Positions 59,101 through 64,000 of a DNA stretch of 64,000 nucleotides are shown here, piece by piece. The notes under the pieces were generated by a model. That model had not been told where the DNA came from and ran no database searches. It was given only the letters and a program-made list of their open reading frames with translations. This stretch comes from Blastomussa wellsi (lineage: Eukaryota; Cnidaria; Anthozoa; Scleractinia; Plerogyridae). A program made the translations under genes and the position numbers. Where the stretch lies: the NCBI GenBank assembly GCA_947652115.1, contig OX393563.1:6984229-7048228 (forward strand). Direction: 5' to 3'. The stretch's first letter is position 1; each line of letters starts with the position of its first letter.

Positions 59101-62100
59101 ATGGAAAGAAAAGCCCTGATGCCAAGCATAGAATCACACAGTTTCAATGAGTTACAGTTGGATGACGCTAAAATTAATAACATCAGTGATCAAGAACTTG
59201 GCTCGGTATTATCAATAGAAGAAGCGACACCACCAAGTTTTTCATGGTCCCTTCGCAAAGTGGTATTATTGGCTTCGTTGTGCCTTGTCACTGCTATATC
59301 ATTCGGAGTACTTTCCGTGATTGTACCATTTTATCCACATGAGGCAAGTAAATGTACTTCTCCTTCCTTCGAAAGTGCGGTTTACGTCACCTGTTCGAAT
59401 TCAGTCATAAGCCGGGTTTACCTCGGTGTAAAACCTGTGACTTTTTTCTTTGTTTTTGAGCTATTCCATATTGTTTTGAGTTCTCTGTTGTCTTATTCGT
59501 TCTTATTTTTACGTGACTCGTGAGTTTCACAGATTTTTATACTGGGGATGAGCCCATAAGCCACGTTTAAATTAAATCGGTTTGAGGGTGTAAATAGATT
59601 GGGGAAAACCTGTCAAAAAGATCAAACAAAGGGCCCATGGCATTTAACGTGTTAAGTTGGTAAGGTACAAGAGCTAATACTACGTTACGAATCAGCAACA
59701 CGTAACCACAAAGCGAAGGTATAAGTTTTAGCCCAGGTTATCTTCATAACGTATGACCGCTGGTTTATAACACGGTAAACTGAAACCCAAGTGTGAGGCA
59801 CCGCGGGATAATTTACCATGGGAATTGGCATTTACCGTGGTCTGTGTATCCTGGTGTAACCGCAACTATTATCTAGAATATAATGGGTGACAAATTACTC
59901 GTTACTTTTAGCGCGCAGCGTAAATTCTGGGGAACAGATAAAATGAGGAATAAGACTCGTTTGGTGCCCCAAGCAGCGCTTGACCGGCTCTTGAAAGAGA
60001 AAGGTTAATTATTATTTTTCAATTATAAAGGGCAGAGTATCTTTCAATTCCCGAAAAGTTCTTGAAGGAAAGACGAGTAAGCTAAGAAATGAAGGCAGTC
60101 CGCTACCATATATGTATTTCATATATGTAATTCTTGTCACTCATAATATTAACAGGTAACCGAATGGTATACTTGTGAGATTCAATTAGGTCTGTAATTT
60201 CATGCACGTTTTGCCAAAATTTTCAAGTAAGAATTTATTAGAATTTTGACAAAACGCGCCGTGGAATTATTTCAATCGTCCCCTGTACGCATTGACATTG
60301 AACTGATTCAAATAAACTTTTGTGAGATTCGGCTCTACGGAATTCCTTTAACTAAATGTACAGCATACTAAGGAAACATCTACATGTTTAGGAGTGGTTT
60401 ATGTTTGGGATATCGTGCTGTCTTTGTGTTGCGCTTCAGGGATTTCTTGCCATAAGTTGAAGAGAATCTTGATCTTGACACCTGCTTGTTTAAAACAAAA
60501 GAAAAGAGAGATCTACGTCATATGAAAATAGTAGAGGGGGTAAGTTTCTAAAGAGACTGTGGTGCTGCGTCGGTGGGAAGTATAACAATATAATTGGTTT
60601 TATCAACTGGGTTGATAATGTGAATTGGCCACCGTAAAGAGATTCAAGAGCTGACGTTTCGAACGTTAGCCCTTCGTCGGAGCGAATCAAGGAATTGTGA
60701 GTCCTATGTGCTAGTCCTAGAGTCCTAGCGATTCCTTGATTCGCTCCGAAGAAGGGCTAACGCTCGAAACGTCAGCTCTTGAATCTCTTTACGGTGGCCA
60801 ATTCACATTATCAACCCAGTTGATAAAACCAGTTATATGAAAATAGTAGTTGAGACACAATTTCTTCCATTCTAGTGGTTTCATTCTTACACATAGTCGC
60901 TTTCTTTAAAGCTCGTTTAGTACGGAACGTTTTTCGGTAAATTGGTATACGTCTGTTAATTTTGAACGAACAGCGTATAGTCCTATGTAAGAATCGATGA
61001 AACACGTTGCATGTTCTCAGTGTGGTTACTGTTGAAGCAATCCTTTGAATACGAAATGAGCTAGCTTTTCAGTGAAAGACCAACGGAGCTCGAGCGAGTT
61101 ATGGGGGTCAGATCAAGAATGGTTAATCAGAATTATTAAGTGCTGGCAAAATAAAGGAACTGCTCGAAATGGTCGCAAAATTTTAGTGCTTGCTCTTTGC
61201 TCGTGCTCGCACATTTTTACAAGTGGTCACAGGCTTGGTTTGTAGTATAAGGCATTTTTTTACAACGTGTTAACTTTTGTCAGTGCTGGGCTGCTGGCAT
61301 GCTCACAAAAACCATTCGATACTCCTATTTACCCCCAACAGGCAGAAGCAAAAGGCGTCTCGACCGCTGTGGTGGGTGTTGTCTTTGGAATTTATCCACT
61401 GGTTGTCTTCGTTTTCGCTCCTATCTGTGGAATTATGGTAAGCAGTTTTGTTCTTTATTTTCCGCATATTTCACTTGTGATGCGGTAGTTAGGTAACACG
61501 CTTGCCCCGTCAACTAAATTTAAAAACTGGTTTCTACAAGGGATGTGTGGTTACAATAAATATATTTGTATATAAAAATATAATTACTTTTAAGCAAATA
61601 TCGGGCGACTGTTTTTGTAATATTTTGAATAATCAAGGCGAAGAAAGTGCAAATGTTTGGCGTCGGCTGACAACATTTACCAGGACCACGATTAATCCGG
61701 AGCACATCCAGCAATTGTTTTATCGTACGTTTTTGAAACTAAGATACCAAGATAGCTATTATAGGGCTGAGTGAATGGAGTCTTCATTTGTTGCTAAAAC
61801 GTTTGCCTTTCCGTCAGTTTTATCGATCATTTTTCACTTAGGTCGGTTGGAAAGCAAAATAAAGGCGCCCAAAAAAATAGTTACAAGAAGATTCAAATGG
61901 CAGGGGGCAAAAACGAGTAAATACTTTGTTTACATATGCATATTTTCCACATCGAGCTACATCGTTCTCATAACTTTTTATTAAACGCATAAATTTGGGC
62001 CGGCAGGGAAGGCGCTAAACCGAAACCAACAATTACTGGATGTCCTCCGAATTAAACCTCAGGCCCCATGCATTTATATGTTCTCGGGTACCCGAGACAA

Positions 62101-62463
62101 CCCTCCTCGCTAGACAACTTTATATCGAGGGTTTATATGACAAAAAGGTGTCCCTGTCGGCTGAGTAAAAGTTGACCCGGTTTGATTATTGATAAAGTAT
62201 TTTAATATTCAAATCGCCCGCCATCCTTTGTCCTTGGAATTTCTTTCGTTCATTCGACCACTGGAGGCCTTACTAAGTTAAATGCAAAATTGTGCTTAAA
62301 AACCTAAAATCCGGACACTCGGCTCCCCATGAGTTGTCCCGTGTAGGCGAGCCAAAGTGTTTACATGAGAAAAAGTTGTCCCGCCTGCCAGGGTTACCCT
62401 ACCTGTTTCGCGCCTTAATCATTAATTATGCTTGTTTTCATAATAATAATAATATTTTTTTAT

Positions 62464-62547
<84 letters not shown>

Positions 62548-62586
62548 TAGAAATGGCATCAAAGAAAACTCGGAAAAATCCGAGTT

Positions 62587-62617
<31 letters not shown>

Positions 62618-62981
62618 GATCGATCTGGTCGGATGCTCTAACCACTGAGCTACTGGAGACTCTATGATAAGCAAGGGTCAATTGTGGGTCTTGACTGGAA
62701 CTACATCGCGCGGTTATGCAGCCAAATGATAACAGAAAAGAAATGTAATATGTCGACCGATTTTCAGATTTCATGCCCTTCGTTTTTAATCTTTTGTGTC
62801 ATATTGTGTCCTTTCCTCCCCACCCACAAGGAGCATTCACTCCCCCCACACCCCCTCCCCTGTCTCATCCATTTGCAAATTTAAAATGTGTGCATATTAT
62901 TCAACAGATATCATACTATGGACCTAACATTGTTCTTTTAACTGGGATGATTTCTGCCGGGACATCATCGATCTTATTTGG
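59101..62981 (+). CDS. SLC18B1: Second SLC18B1-like MFS transporter, first three exons (partial)
   Basis: Exons 59101-59343, 61342-61437 and 62908-62981; later exons lie beyond the window. Exon 1 codes a polar N-tail (with SDQELGSVLSIEEATPP) and helix 1 (KVVLLASLCLVTAISFGVLS, then VPFYPHE). Exon 2 reads GVSTAVVGVVFGIYPLVVFV and FAPICGIM. Exon 3 reads YYGPNIVLLTGMISAG. Exons 2 and 3 have exactly the sizes and phases of those in the gene at 16615-30402 (96 and 74 bases). The first intron must start with GC: the frame needs GAG|GCAAGT, where the paralogue has GAG|GTAAGT. Using the GT four bases later breaks the frame. ATG 59101 is chosen as the first in-frame start after the leader. Intron 1 holds the hammerhead-like mobile unit; intron 2 a SINE and a TAA array. 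Confidence 0.82.
60535..60834. mobile_element. Non-autonomous PLE-derived unit made of two inverted terminal repeats, with TSD
   Basis: A 300-bp hairpin: the left half is the minus orientation and the right half the plus orientation of the same PLE terminal sequence found at 10719-10985 and 11700-11970. There is no coding sequence. The 15-bp ATATGAAAATAGTAG flanks it at 60520-60534 and 60835-60849. Each half has a hammerhead-like motif: minus strand near 60645-60700 (CCGACGA, GGGC-TAAC-GTTC, GAAA, CGTC) and plus strand at 60730-60780 (CCGAAGA, GGGC-TAAC-GCTC, GAAA, CGTC). Confidence 0.8.
62454..62547 (+). repeat. TAA/AAT trinucleotide microsatellite (~30 units)
   Basis: Uninterrupted AAT units at 62467-62546, preceded by a short T-rich break. 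It produces the poly-Asn and poly-Leu frames seen on the two strands. Confidence 0.98.
62560..62665 (-). repeat. tRNA-derived SINE head
   Basis: The minus strand reads CCAGTAGCTCAGTGGTTAGAGC (A box and D arm), then GGGTTCAAATTCC (B box) and CTGG closing on the 5' CCAG. This is tRNA text with a degenerate anticodon region. It adjoins the TAA array, as SINE tails often do. The frames reading through it (VVRASDQIDHGGSWVQIPSG) are a well-known artefact of such elements. Confidence 0.7.
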
Positions 62982-64000
62982 GTATGATATCACTAAATAA
63001 ATAAAGTACGAATTCCAATAATCATTATTAAAAACTGGATATTGGAGTTCATATAGCACAGGACCACCATGGCAAGTGTACGCATCAGCGAGAGCAGCCG
63101 GTGAGCTCTAATATTTAATACCTAGTGGTGGATATTTACCGAAGCGGCGAGGTAAATATCCACCACTAGTCACCGACACTGAGGTGAATAGTTTTTTTAG
63201 TAAAACAGTGAGATAATTATTTCAACTCATTGATTCAACTCAATCATTTACGCGAGGGCCCGTGGGAGGCTCACGAGTTTCTCGGAGGTAAATAATTAAC
63301 AATTATTTCACTCGCGAGTGGAATAATTGTTTTATTAAAAACGCCCCAAAAATATTGTACAAACATTGCAAAAGTGCATTCTTTTACGCGTACACGTACC
63401 TTTTTGGTAGGTCAATGGTATATGAGCTCATATACCATTGCCTCTCAACCAATCAAAACTCAGGAAATGCAATATACCATAGCTAGTTTTTAATAACAAA
63501 GGATATCCCATGCTCGAATAGCCAATCAGCGCCCTCCATCGACGCTATCCACTGTTTTAGTATATACTGATGTACATTAATATTTCACTCGCGCTCGTTG
63601 GATATGAGATGGTCATGATAATGTCAGGCCTTATGCGCCTTGTTGGCTATATACCATCTCATATCCAACGCACTCTATGTACTACTAATGGAATACACAA
63701 AGACCAAGAACTTCCAAGAAATGTTAACTTTAAACAGTTACCAAACGGGCTTTCTATCAACTAGAGCAATAGCTTCAGATGACCAGGGGACAAATGCATG
63801 CCTGTCTTTCAAAAAATACTAAATCAAAATGGCTGCCGTATTGGTAAAAGTTTATTAGCATAAATCGGTGGCTTATTATTGAGAAATGCCGTATTTTCTC
63901 GACTAGATGCCCGCGGCGTTTATTTATAATTCTCCTTGTTGACACGGCGTTTATTCGGGACCCGGCGGGTTTGTTTTGCGCTATTTTTGAAAGCCTCGCA
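62982..64000. other. Intron 3 of the second SLC18B1-like gene: palindromic repeats
   Basis: No exon 4 (expected 148 bases) was found. Palindromes: 63121-63170 (CTAGTGGTGGATATTTACC and inverse), 63410-63490 (TGGTATATGAGCTCATATACCA) and 63598-63672 (CGTTGGATATGAGATGGT and ACCATCTCATATCCAACG). Confidence 0.6.

Noticed and set aside
59344..59349. GT donor four bases downstream (GCAA|GTAAAT) for exon 1 of the second SLC18B1-like gene
   Set aside because: It shifts the frame relative to exon 2; only the GC donor keeps the conserved protein.
62438..62774. ORFs with poly-Leu or poly-Asn and VVRASDQIDHGGSWVQIPSG on the minus strand
   Set aside because: They read through the TAA microsatellite and a tRNA-derived SINE.

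Overview
The window looks like nuclear DNA from an anthozoan cnidarian, most likely a stony coral or close hexacorallian. Genes are intron-rich with good GT-AG splice sites. The spaces between them are AT-rich and packed with palindromic MITEs, tRNA-like repeats and Penelope-like retroelements (PLEs). One gene encodes an amidated ...PRPamide neuropeptide of the anthozoan RPamide type. The genus cannot be fixed from sequence alone.

Layout. (1) 1-778, minus: last part of a GFI1/senseless-type transcription repressor with six C2H2 fingers, running off the left edge. (2) 779-9900: no gene recognised; tandem and palindromic repeats and a tRNA-like repeat. (3) 10027-12454, plus: a two-exon, 82-aa secreted neuropeptide precursor ending in ...FPFPRP-Gly-Lys-Arg; its intron holds a PLE fragment with a GIY-YIG nuclease, flanked by a 14-bp target-site duplication. 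(4) 16615-30402, minus: a complete 14-exon SLC18B1-like vesicular transporter (MFS), with a second PLE in an intron. (5) 32491-41735, minus: SOUL/HEBP2-like secreted heme-binding proteins, one complete gene and one tandem two-domain locus broken by an in-frame TAG. Between them, at 34681-34834, is a perfect 75-bp-arm palindrome holding a complete hammerhead ribozyme fold. (6) 43449-51776, plus: a complete 13-exon RPAP2 (RNA polymerase II CTD phosphatase). (7) 51777-59100: repeats and a collapsed Ty3/gypsy element. (8) 59101-62981, plus: the first three exons of a second SLC18B1-like gene, using a GC-AG intron, running off the right edge.

The genes do not form a pathway. GFI1 and RPAP2 sharing 52 kb recalls their adjacency on human 1p22. 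The SLC18B1 pair and the SOUL tandem are local duplications. Strongest discoveries: the neuropeptide gene, which no single ORF reveals; the hammerhead in the palindrome; a 300-bp mobile unit made only of inverted hammerhead-like PLE ends with its own target duplication; and the TAG inside an otherwise open two-SOUL reading frame. Exon coordinates were worked out by hand from splice signals, reading-frame phase and protein similarity recalled from memory; no search was run.
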